A program made the translations under genes and the position numbers. From Rhodoferax sp. (GTDB taxonomy: Bacteria > Pseudomonadota > Gammaproteobacteria > Burkholderiales > Burkholderiaceae_C): a DNA stretch of 64,000 nucleotides. The stretch is from the NCBI GenBank assembly GCA_013791765.1, contig VMTC01000012.1, positions 45,106 to 109,105 of the forward strand. Reading direction: 5' to 3'. Positions 9,801 to 17,775 of this stretch are shown here, piece by piece (the first letter of the stretch is position 1; each line of letters opens with the position of its first letter). The notes beneath the pieces were generated by a model. The model saw only the letters and a program-made list of their open reading frames with translations. It made no database searches and had not been told where the DNA came from.

Positions 9801-10018
9801 TGCGAAAGCAAAAACACCGAAGACCCAGCACCCGAACCACCCAAATGTCGAAACGCCCTGTCCACTAGCGTAAGCATGCCGTGGGTAAAGTAGTTCTCCT
9901 CAAAGAACTCAGGGCCGCTTACCTGCCCTTTGAGGAAGGTATCCAGATTGAGAACAGTTGCGCGGCGGTCAGCGGCATGGACAGACGGACGGGGTTTGCA
10001 AAGGGTGTGGATGCTCAT
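6869..10018 (-). CDS. DUF499 AAA+-like ATPase (anti-phage associated)
   Basis: This 1049 aa P-loop ATPase has Walker A GGGKTHS (76-82) and Walker B LVLFLDELPP (168-177), typical of the DUF499 family. Near residues 890-930 the sequence ITIRYTTDGSSPT with a following aromatic/Gly pattern looks like a chitobiase/beta-hexosaminidase C-terminal-type beta-sandwich (CHB_HEX), an unusual appendage for a cytoplasmic ATPase. It is the first gene of the operon DUF499-DUF3780-DUF1156-PLD/helicase. DUF499 proteins are thought to act as large NTP-driven scaffolds or remodelers in modification-based defence; the exact role is unknown. The gene upstream on the same strand (OLD-like) ends 150 bp away. Confidence 0.88.
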   Translation of the reverse strand: MSIHTLCKPRPSVHAADRRATVLNLDTFLKGQVSGPEFFEENYFTHGMLTLVDRAFRHLGGSGAGSSVFLLSQAMGGGKTHSMIALGLLARDPALRNKVLRGDQNPAPSLGTCRVAGFNGRSTDAAGGIWGSIAEQLGKADQFARYVSPLLSAPGPEAWKQLLGGEPLVLFLDELPPYLEYAVAVPVGNADLGVVTTAALANLFVAVADMDNVCLVLSDLAGSNFSIGQSKLQDAFNRAVQGITSESRRIAVPITPVNPNGDELYHILRKRLFAQVAPEAEIKKVAEAYREALREAVQMGLTTTSPEALFNRVMDAYPFHPDLRELVGKFKENEGFQQTRGVIRLMQMVVSNLWNSGKAATIDLIHPYDLDLNLDEIASEVRTINPSLSEAIAHDIAHAGDAEVEQIDLVNGNSDASDAARLILVASLSTTPGAIHGLREYQLVDCLQRPGRDLSTFKANVLDKLATRAWYLHNSTDGRLYFKNQQNLAAKLRSMALSLHTETVDRMLREHLESYFSASLRDCYQVIKVLPPPDEVQVEQEKTTLVIVRPGGQANQLPISADWQAWWAQQQYKNRVLFLTGSRDTFQKVLDSARQTRALQSIEDELKSENTPSDDPQWRALDALRDRVGLQFTAALKEAFDQIVYPSINVALRATGTDLAFAGNQSGEATLRHTLEGAQKFTTKIDDDSFRTRAEARLFGSADTKVVLWSDFKRAAAVNTNWPLHKLSALDDLKADCLRRGLWREEGNHIRRGPFPPPVPEVVVRELSVQEDGDGTTYLKIEPLHAPVVVFETGDAEPTRASTPVPTPTRFEATALRYRFLAFDPADMVRDSAVKEWTAKLRLKYQLHNRGDHFEVELLALPKANSITIRYTTDGSSPTSVGTATYDGPFRVPANCRVVCAMAVSTEYGLSSEAIRITIPQKGGAERPPIDLATPARWTQQTKLDDASAVWDTITRLEQAGAVMAHDISLTAESPDGQQNVEYSGALDSGYDAVAVKVIAQKLQDIVSGGGLRMAIGSLAFPTGQMLLDWLKANNQPFNTAKVQQSAGQ

Positions 10019-10168
10019 TTTGGGTTCAGTGTTAGCTCCGTGATTGAGGTATGTTTCAGCGCTTGCATGACTTTACCAACGTCGTCTCTGGTAACGCCTG
10101 CTTATCTTGAATGGGCCGTGAAATATGGAAATAGAGTTCTTCCAAATTTGAATATCAATCAACCAACG

Positions 10169-12151
10169 TCAGTAAATAGCATTGATGGCTGCAAAGAGCG
10201 CCTTGAATCGAGCTATGGTCGCTGCATCAAGTGACTTTGGTGGCGACGAAGCGAACCGCGTGGCGACTGCGTAATGGTTGAATCCGCCGGATGGACGAAG
10301 TGTCAGGCCGTTCTCCTTTATGAACTTTTCGAGCCGAACCACAATCCTGTCGCCAGGCGGAAGATCAGCTTCAGTAATAACTACTCCAGCGAGTTGAGTT
10401 TTGAAAGTTGAATTGAAGTAGCTGAGATACATTTCCACCGAAAACAGGTCTTCAATATCACTTGGTTTGCCGCTGCTCTGACTTGCATTCTCTGGATCGC
10501 GGAACTGAGACACGTTGAATAATGCCTTGGCTGAAAGCAATTTGTCTCGGACAAGTCCCGTCATCTTCTGCTCGGGAACGCCGCGATAGTCATGCAAAAC
10601 GCCAAGTTTGAGACCACTGGCTCCGAGTAACGAGACAAATGTCGCAAGGTTGTCCAAACCGCCCGTGGGAACGATAGTGACATCGTCACGCATACCACCG
10701 CTTCCTTCGGCGTCAATAAATCCTGAAGCAATCTGCAAGTAGATTAGTTCTGAGGGGCCTTCAACCAACAAATTGCGCTCAGAAATGAACAAGTTCTGCG
10801 CGATGTTCCATCCAAGCGCGGCTTGTAATGGAAAGATTGTCCGTGGATCTGAGCCCACCAAATTCTCAGATATGACTGTTCCAACCTTGATTTGGTCCTC
10901 AACCAGTCGCACTTGGTGTAATCGGTCCGAATGAACCATGAACGGTGAATGCGTGGTGTAGAGGACTTGATGGTCATTTGCCAAACGGTCGATATAGCGA
11001 AGGAAATCCGCTTGCGCCAAGGCGTGCAGGGCCAAGCCGGGCTCGTCTAATAAAAGTATTAGCTTCTTGCCAACATTTTTGCCCGACGGGTCGATCTGAT
11101 GCTGAACGCTGTCGAACCAAACAAGGAAGCTGAAAAACCAGATGAAGCCACGACTACGCTGATCGAAAGGGGTGCTAACGCCCCGGTGGCGCCGATTCTT
11201 GATTCGCAGATATAAGTTCGGACCATTATTGAAAGGCACCTCATCAGTTGTATCGCTTTTAATATCGACCTCGACCTCAAGGTCTTCGTTCTGTTTCCAA
11301 AACTCCATCACCTGATCGCTTAGGGTGATTGAAACCCCCTCTATTTTCGCTTTTAGTTCTTCGTATCCGCCGGGCGCGGCAAGATCAGCAAAAGTGACGT
11401 CGGCCATGCGAAGCAATGCCAAGACTGAGCGATGAATAGGTTTCAGTTGCCTCGAATCGGCCTTGGCCTGTTCAACCCGTGTCGCTAGGTCGGCAAGATT
11501 CATCTTGCCTGGCAACAGGTCGTAATCGCTGAAATACAAGAACTTTGGAACATCGGCCGCAATCAATGACCATGCCTCCCACTGGGAAACTTGGTTCCAT
11601 TTGCTCGCTGCGATGCGAACGTTTAGGTCTTGCAGAAATACTTGATCGGCATCAGTAAGGCTTGTGCCGGTCAGGAGGTCGGGGATTGACCGCAGCGATT
11701 TGCAATCCGTCAGGGTGGCGGCAGCGTCGGTGCTCAAGGTAGCAGCGAAAGCCTCAATGAGCGGCAACTCGTCAACTGTCAGGCCAATGATTTCTGTGTT
11801 GTCATACTTGTGGGATAGCACCAATTGATGGCCTGACTCCAGGCTGGTGCCAAGTTTTTCGTTGACTCTGCCTATCTCATCATCACTAAGCGCATAAGTG
11901 AGCGAAATTGCAACCTCAGCCTGCGTCTTATGGTTCTTAAGGTATGCAGACAAATCCTTTCGTGGGTAATCTTCAACCGGTCCGAAGGATTCTTCGCCCA
12001 ATGCGTCGGCGGACTTTTGAAGTGCCTTTAGCAAGACGGTCTTGCCTGCCTCATTCATGCCTACAAAAACGGTGACGGCACAATCTACCGCAACGGTCTG
12101 AACAGAATTTATTGACCGAAACGGTCCAACTTTTGCAGAAACAAGTATCAT
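10169..12151 (-). CDS. OLD-like AAA ATPase with TOPRIM nuclease domain
   Basis: This 660 aa protein has an N-terminal ABC/SMC-type ATPase, with Walker A GMNEAGKTVL (31-40) and a Walker B region LLLDEPGLALHA (approximately 360-375). Its C-terminal TOPRIM domain carries LLVEGPSE at about residue 465. This is the architecture of OLD-family nucleases. GajA of Gabija is related, but there is no UvrD-like GajB neighbour, so Gabija is unlikely. The gene lies upstream of and co-oriented with the methyltransferase operon, separated by 150 bp, so it could be a co-transcribed effector or an independent defence gene. Its lower GC compared with the operon hints at a separate origin. Confidence 0.85.
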   Translation of the reverse strand: MILVSAKVGPFRSINSVQTVAVDCAVTVFVGMNEAGKTVLLKALQKSADALGEESFGPVEDYPRKDLSAYLKNHKTQAEVAISLTYALSDDEIGRVNEKLGTSLESGHQLVLSHKYDNTEIIGLTVDELPLIEAFAATLSTDAAATLTDCKSLRSIPDLLTGTSLTDADQVFLQDLNVRIAASKWNQVSQWEAWSLIAADVPKFLYFSDYDLLPGKMNLADLATRVEQAKADSRQLKPIHRSVLALLRMADVTFADLAAPGGYEELKAKIEGVSITLSDQVMEFWKQNEDLEVEVDIKSDTTDEVPFNNGPNLYLRIKNRRHRGVSTPFDQRSRGFIWFFSFLVWFDSVQHQIDPSGKNVGKKLILLLDEPGLALHALAQADFLRYIDRLANDHQVLYTTHSPFMVHSDRLHQVRLVEDQIKVGTVISENLVGSDPRTIFPLQAALGWNIAQNLFISERNLLVEGPSELIYLQIASGFIDAEGSGGMRDDVTIVPTGGLDNLATFVSLLGASGLKLGVLHDYRGVPEQKMTGLVRDKLLSAKALFNVSQFRDPENASQSSGKPSDIEDLFSVEMYLSYFNSTFKTQLAGVVITEADLPPGDRIVVRLEKFIKENGLTLRPSGGFNHYAVATRFASSPPKSLDAATIARFKALFAAINAIY

Positions 12152-12366
12152 TGACAGCTCCCATTGATGTTATGCCGCGCGAATCAAAATGGATAGAAAC
12201 AACCTGTCTAAAAAAAATAGGGGCCGCCACTACCATCGGTCAATATCGACCACCATCTTTCACACGCGATTCGGCATTGTCGCCGTTAAGCTGGACATGA
12301 TCTCATTTGGATCGCGTCAAATAGTCGACTTGTACCCCTGATGACTACCCAAATTTTCCCCGCTCA

Positions 12367-12795
12367 TTGTCAACAAGCAGTGAATTGGGTCGCCATAGAT
12401 ACCAGACTGAGTACACCCACTTTCGGGCCACCTGGCGCATGCGCACTGAGTGGAAAACTTATGAAGCATTTGGCCGCAACGGACGCCCGCTGCCAATCGA
12501 CCAGGTTCTGAATTCATTCGATCTCGAAGGACACCTCGCCTGGCGCAAAAAGTAGAGTGGCATCGCGCACGGCGATCATGGGCATGGCCCGGTCCCGGGC
12601 ATTTCCAAGATGCGTGGGGACTTCGATTGTTCCGGCGCATACAGACGACCCAGTAAATCAGACTCACTCAATGCATTGGTTCTGGCGGATGAGAGTGAAA
12701 TTCCAGTGCGTGCAGCACGCAATCCAAAAAACCTGCCCAATGCGTTGGAGGATCTTTTCCACGACCCCCCAGCGCAGTTGGAAGGGGCAGCATAA
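12367..12795 (+). pseudogene. Decayed paralogue of the gene at 16502-17149
   Basis: Residues around RMRTEWKTYEAFG, RPLPIDQVLNSFDLEGHLAW and VRAARNPKNL match the intact minus-strand gene at 16502-17149. This copy lacks the first third. It has a TAG after the LAWRKK segment (about 12555) and then needs frame changes: the shared stretch LFRRIQT appears in another frame. The two copies face each other as a diverged inverted duplication about 4 kb apart. No function is known for the family. Confidence 0.8.
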
Positions 12796-12841
12796 GGGAT
12801 GCAGACGTGGCCGAGGTATGCATCCTGATGGTGATTGATCA

Positions 12842-13138
12842 TCATGCCTGGTCAATATCTGACAAATCTTTCATTACGCGCTCCCACAGTGAGCTTGCCG
12901 AACAACCCTTTGATTTCTTCAGGTACGACAGTGTTAACAGTGCAAGCGGGTGAACACCCAAGACCTCTGCCAATTCGTCTACCTTGTTGAGTGTGGGGGA
13001 GTAAATGCCTCGCTCCAGTGAACTTACATAGGTTCGGCTGGAGGCAAGACTAAATTCCTCCTGGCTTAATTGTTTTGCCAGACGTAATTTCTTCAGGGCA
13101 TGGGCAAAGTCATTTGGATGAAAGTTTGGACGCGTCAT
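12842..13138 (-). CDS. XRE-family transcriptional regulator
   Basis: This 98 aa protein has a clear helix-turn-helix of the Cro/C1 type: LRLAKQLSQEEFSLASSRTY and then SSLERGIYSPTLNKVDELAEVLG, residues about 18-62. It is transcribed divergently from the unknown gene at 13203, with the TATACAG repeats between them. It probably represses its own promoter and perhaps that of the divergent gene. The small size and lack of a ligand domain fit an autoregulator in an island module. Confidence 0.85.
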   Translation of the reverse strand: MTRPNFHPNDFAHALKKLRLAKQLSQEEFSLASSRTYVSSLERGIYSPTLNKVDELAEVLGVHPLALLTLSYLKKSKGCSASSLWERVMKDLSDIDQA

Positions 13139-13165
13139 GCGTCGTGATTAACTGCTGTTGAACGC

Positions 13166-13187
13166 TATACAGCTACAATGTATACAG
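13166..13187. promoter_or_regulatory. Candidate operator between divergent regulator and unknown gene
   Basis: Two direct copies of TATACAG lie at 13166-13172 and 13181-13187, 15 bp apart start to start. The second overlaps the palindrome TGTATACA (13179-13186). TACAAT between them could be a -10 box for the rightward gene. Its position 28-50 bp upstream of the XRE gene start suits an autoregulatory operator. Binding is inferred. Confidence 0.5.
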
Positions 13188-13202
13188 TTCATTAGCACTA
13201 AC

Positions 13203-13655
13203 ATGTTCATCACCCATCTTCCCCATAAATCGCCCATGTCAGGTCTTTTTGGCGATTCGTCCAAGTCATATTGGCTCGCCGTAGAGTTGGCATTGCAACT
13301 CCCATGGTTCCTGGTTTCATTTCGGGAATTCGAATCCAATTCAGCCGACGCGCCTTCTGTCGGAAGAACCATGATGATCCACACTGTGGAAGCGTTGGAA
13401 CAACTGGTCCTGGAAAGCGATGGTGGATTGTTCAAATTTGATTCGGTGTACATCATCACTCCCGGTCACGTGAATGGCACAGATCAATGGCAAATGGACC
13501 TGCTCGATTGCATACGGACGGCGGACGAACCTGAAGCGCCAGGGCAGGTTGTCGACGTCTTTGAAACCAGAGGTGGCGCCAGGTATGCTTGTTCACTACT
13601 TGGAACATCCATTGAAGACCTGCGCATAGGCGCCGTGCGCTTTCAGTCCCCCTAG
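13203..13655 (+). CDS. Unknown protein
   Basis: I do not recognise this protein of about 150 aa (about 139 aa if the Met at 13236, MSGLFGDSSK, is used). It is acidic, with a hydrophobic-aromatic stretch (YWLAVELALQLPWFLVSF) near the N-terminus and no catalytic motif that I can name. No strong ribosome binding site is seen before either ATG, so the start is uncertain. It is followed 33 bp later by the HAD gene, and both are read away from the XRE regulator, which suggests one regulated unit. Confidence 0.55.
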   Translation: MFITHLPHKSPMSGLFGDSSKSYWLAVELALQLPWFLVSFREFESNSADAPSVGRTMMIHTVEALEQLVLESDGGLFKFDSVYIITPGHVNGTDQWQMDLLDCIRTADEPEAPGQVVDVFETRGGARYACSLLGTSIEDLRIGAVRFQSP

Positions 13656-13688
13656 TCGTGTTCAGCAATGCCAGGGGAATGTCACATC

Positions 13689-14294
13689 ATGCGTACCAAA
13701 CCCTTGATCGCTCTGGACGCCGACGGCGTGTTACTAGACTACAACCTGGCCTACGCCACAGTTTGGGGACGCTTTGCCGGTGCCGATCCGGCCGAGCGTG
13801 ATGCGAATGCATATTGGCACATCGATCGATGGGATGTTGAACGGCTTACAGGCGAGCGTCTGGCCCAGTTTCGGGTGCTCTTTGATGCCGAATTCTGGAC
13901 CAGCATTCCGCCGATCGCTGGTGCCATTGAGGCCTGCCAGCGGTTGCATGAGCATGACCACGAGCTGGTTTGCGTATCGGCGCTCGATGATGTATTCGCC
14001 GAAGCTCGCCTGAAAAATCTTCGCAACCTTGGGTTTCCGATAGAGCGGGTATTTGCGACCGGCAATCTTCCAGGAGAGCGAAGTCCCAAGGCTCAAATCA
14101 TTGACGAAATCAAGCCGGTGGCATTTGTCGATGATTACTTGCCGTACATGTCGGGGATCCGGGATGAAACGCACACTGCCCTGATTTTGCGCGGACCCAA
14201 CGGCAGTCCAAATGTTGGGCCCGAGCTCACGGCGGTGGGATCCACGCATGCTGATCTCGCGGCGTTTGGCGAGTGGTGGTTGGCACGAACCTAA
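13689..14294 (+). CDS. HAD-superfamily hydrolase
   Basis: This 201 aa protein has HAD motif I LIALDADGVLLDYN (Asp nucleophile in DxDG), a candidate motif II (Ser in VCVSALDD), a conserved Lys in SPKAQII, and motif IV VAFVDDYLPY. The closest general class is the small phosphatase/5'-nucleotidase-like HADs; the substrate cannot be assigned. The ATG at 13689 is preferred over 13668 because motif I then begins within 10 residues, as in most of the family. It lies in the cluster of unknown genes downstream of the XRE regulator. Confidence 0.8.
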   Translation: MRTKPLIALDADGVLLDYNLAYATVWGRFAGADPAERDANAYWHIDRWDVERLTGERLAQFRVLFDAEFWTSIPPIAGAIEACQRLHEHDHELVCVSALDDVFAEARLKNLRNLGFPIERVFATGNLPGERSPKAQIIDEIKPVAFVDDYLPYMSGIRDETHTALILRGPNGSPNVGPELTAVGSTHADLAAFGEWWLART

Positions 14295-14371
14295 TCCAAA
14301 CTTTTTATCACATAAAGGGAGCGTCCTTTGCCAAATTATTCATTGATCTTCTGAAATCGTCTGCTACATAA

Positions 14372-14583
14372 ATGATGGACATTCTAGCCATAGTCGTGAT
14401 CACAATCGTCATCGCGCTCGGCGGCTTCTGGATGGTCTCACGCCCCACGAGGCCCCAGCAAAAAAGACTCAACACGCGGAAAACCTGGCCAGCGCGAACA
14501 GCAAAAATGACGCACCGGCCACGCAGAGCCAGGGCGCGGCGTTCACGGTCCTTGGGACACGTCCAGGACAAATCCGCTCATGA
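14372..14583 (+). pseudogene. Possible small membrane-anchored protein, apparently frameshifted
   Basis: Codons from 14372 encode one hydrophobic helix (ILAIVVITIVIALGGFWMV) followed by a basic cytoplasmic edge. In that frame the rest becomes Arg-rich and unlikely. A shift near 14455 gives a more natural hydrophilic tail (AENLASANSKNDAPATQSQ, then FTVLGTRPGQ) ending at TGA 14581. I infer a broken gene or a sequencing shift. Function unknown. Confidence 0.35.
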
Positions 14584-14721
14584 CCTGAGGGGGATGTTCA
14601 AGCCGCCCGAGGGGAGGCACGTTTTAGTTGAGGAGATGAATCCCTGGAGGTGACAGGCCGACATCAAAAACATTTGCTGAAAAACGATTGGAACCTGCCT
14701 CTACCTGGCAGAAAGGGACGT

Positions 14722-15081
14722 ATGGGCACTCGATCCAACAAGCAACGGATTTACCGGCTGTTCCATGGCCGCTTCCACGGAAAATTTTATTGGCGTTCCG
14801 CTGAAGATCAGGCCTGGCTTGACCTGGCGCCAGTGGGCCGGGAATTTGGCAGTCCGGACTATGAGAGACTTGAACAACTGGACGGCTACGCCTTTGACGT
14901 TTTTGGGGACATGGTGCTGGTCCACGAGTGGCTTTTCCATCCGCATCCATCGCTCGACGACATGACGCCTGATGCCTGCGCCCGCACTGAGGCGGGTCTG
15001 CAAAAAGCGCTGGACCTTCTGGCTGGGCTCAAACGGGGTGCCTGCACCGCGGTTGCGAACAAGTCATCAAATCAGGAGTAA
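14722..15081 (+). CDS. Unknown protein
   Basis: This 119 aa protein starts at the ATG preceded by AGAAAGGGACGT. It is rich in aromatic residues and histidines (FHGRFHGKFYW, HEWLFHPHPS) and has no motif I recognise. The stop is 3 bp before the GTG start of the next gene, so the two form a coupled pair. The pair is bounded by the HAD region on the left and an XRE regulator on the right. Confidence 0.6.
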   Translation: MGTRSNKQRIYRLFHGRFHGKFYWRSAEDQAWLDLAPVGREFGSPDYERLEQLDGYAFDVFGDMVLVHEWLFHPHPSLDDMTPDACARTEAGLQKALDLLAGLKRGACTAVANKSSNQE

Positions 15082-15084
15082 GCG

Positions 15085-15807
15085 GTGCCCATACGCTACA
15101 CAACACGCACGCCGTTTCAGTTGCGCTCCCGCGGCAATAGGAAAATAGCTTTCAACCGGGTGCGAAACCGCATAAAAAGGGCGGCGCCCGTGCTGGGCGG
15201 AAAATTCACGACCAACAGCTTTATCGATGGCCACAATGGCTGGATCGATGCCCACTTCCTTGGCACCAGGCCGCCCGTTTCTTACAGTCTTGCCCTGCAA
15301 ACGACCATTTACGAATACAAGGAATTGGTCCGAAGTCGTGCGTGGGAGCAGTCGTACGATCTGGCCCCGGAACGGGAACTCCCCTTGTTTGACGGCGCGG
15401 TAAAGGATTCAAGAACCGGACAGATCGTCGGACTTCGCAGTGAACCGCTTCAATACCCTGAGCTTGAGAACATGACGCGGCTGCAGTGGGCAAAGGCACA
15501 GCACCAGAAAATTGCGGACAGCGGCGATATCGAGGTATTTGAGAGTTGGACCTTGCATCATGGCTACCACCGCGGTATCGGCCTGCACGCCACCCTTGAT
15601 GTCCCATTCCTTACCATTGAAGCCATCAATGCGTTCATCGACCGGTTTTTGATGACCGAGGCGAATTTCTTTGACCCAACGCCGCACACGTACCGGTACG
15701 AACAGGTTTCGCACTGGGGTCTGGAATCCAACGCCGTGATTGAGCCATGGGAGTGGGATGGAGCCCTCAAGCGCCAGGCCTCTCAGGACGACCCCTCCAC
15801 GCTTTGA
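15085..15807 (+). CDS. Unknown protein
   Basis: This 240 aa protein starts with GTG at 15085 behind CAGGAG. It opens with a basic stretch (RSRGNRKIAFNRVRNRIKRA) that could bind nucleic acid, followed by an acidic alpha/beta body with HHGYHRGIGLH at about residue 155. No family was recognised. It is probably co-translated with the 119 aa gene just upstream. Confidence 0.6.
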   Translation: MPIRYTTRTPFQLRSRGNRKIAFNRVRNRIKRAAPVLGGKFTTNSFIDGHNGWIDAHFLGTRPPVSYSLALQTTIYEYKELVRSRAWEQSYDLAPERELPLFDGAVKDSRTGQIVGLRSEPLQYPELENMTRLQWAKAQHQKIADSGDIEVFESWTLHHGYHRGIGLHATLDVPFLTIEAINAFIDRFLMTEANFFDPTPHTYRYEQVSHWGLESNAVIEPWEWDGALKRQASQDDPSTL

Positions 15808-16002
15808 CATCAGCACTTTTTAGCAGGCTCTTTCCTTGCAACCCCAATGCCGCTAAGAATTTGGAACCCGTGGTCTGGGTCAGCGCAATCTCGCCCTGGG
15901 CACCAGGACCGCGTGTCGACCGGAAAGGGCTGGCTGACCAATATGCGTTTGGCGTCATATTCGATGAAAATTCATAAAAATTATGTCAGCAGCCGCATAT
16001 AG

Positions 16003-16281
16003 ATGAAGACTCTGCCCGACCTTGGCGCCGAATTCCAGGCCCTCCGCAGGGAAGCTGGCAAGACGCAGCAAGAAGTCGCCACGGCCGCTGGAATGCGGCA
16101 TGAGGCGTTGTCGCGGTTTGAACGCGGCCGCGGCAGCGATTTCTCGCTGGGCAAGATGCTGCGCCTGGCGCACGTCCTCGGGAAAGACCTGAATTTTGTT
16201 TCATGCCGTCAGCGCCCTACCCTCGAAGACGTTTTGCTTGAACGCCAGGCGCAATCCAACACCGGCCCCGCGTCGCGATGA
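16003..16281 (+). CDS. XRE/HipB-like transcriptional regulator
   Basis: This 92 aa protein has a Cro/C1-type helix-turn-helix (REAGKTQQEVATAAGMRHEA, then LSRFERGRGSDFSLGKMLRL). Spacing and length resemble HipB-like antitoxins, but no HipA kinase or other toxin follows. It is either an orphan antitoxin or an island regulator. It is transcribed toward the unknown gene at 16502-17149, which faces it. Confidence 0.75.
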   Translation: MKTLPDLGAEFQALRREAGKTQQEVATAAGMRHEALSRFERGRGSDFSLGKMLRLAHVLGKDLNFVSCRQRPTLEDVLLERQAQSNTGPASR

Positions 16282-16501
16282 ATCCTTGGCATTTTGCTCA
16301 GGTCAAACGGGTTCCCGCTGCTGGGCAGCGCAAATGGCATTGAACACGACCCGCACAAAATGCGGTCCGCACCCTGCGGGAAGCCTGCATCAAAGGCGGC
16401 CGGCCATGCGTATTGATGCGGGAACAATGCAGCAGCCTGCCATGTTGACTGGTCAGACTAAAGGTGTCGAACCGGGCCTGTGACTCAGTGCATTCTTCGC
16501 A

Positions 16502-17149
16502 CTACCTCGCCCACTGCCGGCGACCTTTGCGCTGCGCCTTCCAGCTGCGCTGGGGGTCACGGAAAAAATCATCCCACGCAGTGGCCAGGTTTTTTGGGTT
16601 GCGCGCTGCGCGCACTGCAATTTCGCCGTCGTCGGGCAGAGCCAGTGCATTGAGTCTGATTTCCTGAATCGTCTGTATGCGCCGGAACAATCCAAATCCC
16701 CCGCGCATCTTGGAAATGCCCGGGACCGGGCCATGCCCGCGGTCCCCGTGCGCAATGCGACGCTTCCTTTTGCGCCAGGCGAGGTGTCCTTCGAGATCGA
16801 ATGAATTCAGGACCTGGTCGATCGGGAGCGTCCGGCCGCTGGGTCCAAAAGCCTCGTAGGTTTTCCACTCGGTGCGCATGCGCCAGATGGCGCCAAAGTG
16901 GGTGTGCTCTGCCTGGTAGGGTGTTTCACGCATCCAGGTCAGGCAAAGGCCGTCTGCGTCAACCCCGGTGAAGGGCGTCCTGGGGCCCCTGTTGGAGCCA
17001 TCCAAACGGTGAGTGGCGTTATACAGGCGCAGCGCAAGTTCGCGAGCCAGGACCGAGAAGGCTGCAAACCAGTGCCACTCTTCGCGACCCGGGGACACGA
17101 TGCGAAGACCAAACGCACGGCTGCTGCGCGTGGTTTTTGATTTCGACAT
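16502..17149 (-). CDS. Unknown protein with decayed paralogue in the island
   Basis: This 215 aa, strongly basic protein has its body rich in Trp and Arg (HWFAAFSVLARELALRLYN; RMRTEWKTYEAFG; FDLEGHLAWRKRKRR). No known domain was recognised. The N-terminal Arg/Ser tail and the basic C-terminus suggest nucleic-acid binding, but that is inference. A damaged copy lies at 12367-12795 in the opposite orientation, so the gene has been duplicated within the element or acquired twice. Confidence 0.65.
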   Translation of the reverse strand: MSKSKTTRSSRAFGLRIVSPGREEWHWFAAFSVLARELALRLYNATHRLDGSNRGPRTPFTGVDADGLCLTWMRETPYQAEHTHFGAIWRMRTEWKTYEAFGPSGRTLPIDQVLNSFDLEGHLAWRKRKRRIAHGDRGHGPVPGISKMRGGFGLFRRIQTIQEIRLNALALPDDGEIAVRAARNPKNLATAWDDFFRDPQRSWKAQRKGRRQWAR

Positions 17150-17406
17150 GAGAACTCCTAGTTGATGTAACTAGAAGTCCGTCGCGCCTCCCTGAAATGC
17201 AGTTGTGCTGAACATGATCAAATTCTAGGCGCAATCACACAGGCAGTCGCTTTAGCCACAAGGTCTTCCTCACGAGTTGAGAGACCTGGTGCTGGTTTTT
17301 TCATCCCGTTTGAATTTCGACTGGAAAATCTCGGGCTTCTGTCATGCAAAGGAGATTGCTGAAAAGTGCCAGGGAAACTGACGGCGTCTGTGAGCCCATT
17401 CGCGCG

Positions 17407-17775
17407 TCAGCGGTTTGGTCCAAAGTCGCTTTTCAAGTACATATCAATGTGCACGGACGAAAAGGGGCAGATCACGCCACCGCCCTCTGTGCGTTCCAGC
17501 ATGCCAATCCCCGCCAAAATAGCCACGTCATCATGCAAGCGCTTAACATCGCGCCCAACTGCAAGGGCTAGTTCTTGCACCGACATCTCACCTTTGCCTT
17601 GTGCGGCACGCACGATTTCCCAGCGCTTCTCAGAAAGTTGCCCAAAGAATTGACCAAGGCTCTCGAAGTTAAGCACCTCACCCTGGTATTCATCCGCCTT
17701 GGCCGCTGGCCCCACGGCAAGCAATGCGCCCTTCCAGTCAGGCTGCAGGGTGATGGTGAGACAACGTTCGGTCAT
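17407..17775 (-). CDS. HVO_A0114-type winged-helix DNA-binding protein (putative antitoxin)
   Basis: This 122 aa protein starts at the internal ATG (MTERCLTITLQPDW). The order DWKGALLAVG, GEVLNFESLGQFF, LSEKRWEIVRAAQGKGEMS, VGRDVKRLHDDV, LERTEGGGVICPF matches the HVO_A0114 family of wHTH regulators. These are usually the antitoxin-like partner of a small gene just upstream. The expected upstream partner is not convincing here: only a frame of about 48 codons (17826-17970, minus) precedes it. It may therefore be the orphan survivor of a toxin-antitoxin locus. Confidence 0.75.
   Translation of the reverse strand: MTERCLTITLQPDWKGALLAVGPAAKADEYQGEVLNFESLGQFFGQLSEKRWEIVRAAQGKGEMSVQELALAVGRDVKRLHDDVAILAGIGMLERTEGGGVICPFSSVHIDMYLKSDFGPNR

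Noticed and set aside
465-10018. Assignment of the operon to DISARM
   Set aside because: It has PLD and SNF2 functions but no DUF1998 gene, and DUF499/DUF3780/DUF1156 are not DISARM core genes.
10169-12151. Assignment of the OLD-like gene to Gabija (GajA)
   Set aside because: No UvrD-like GajB gene lies next to it.
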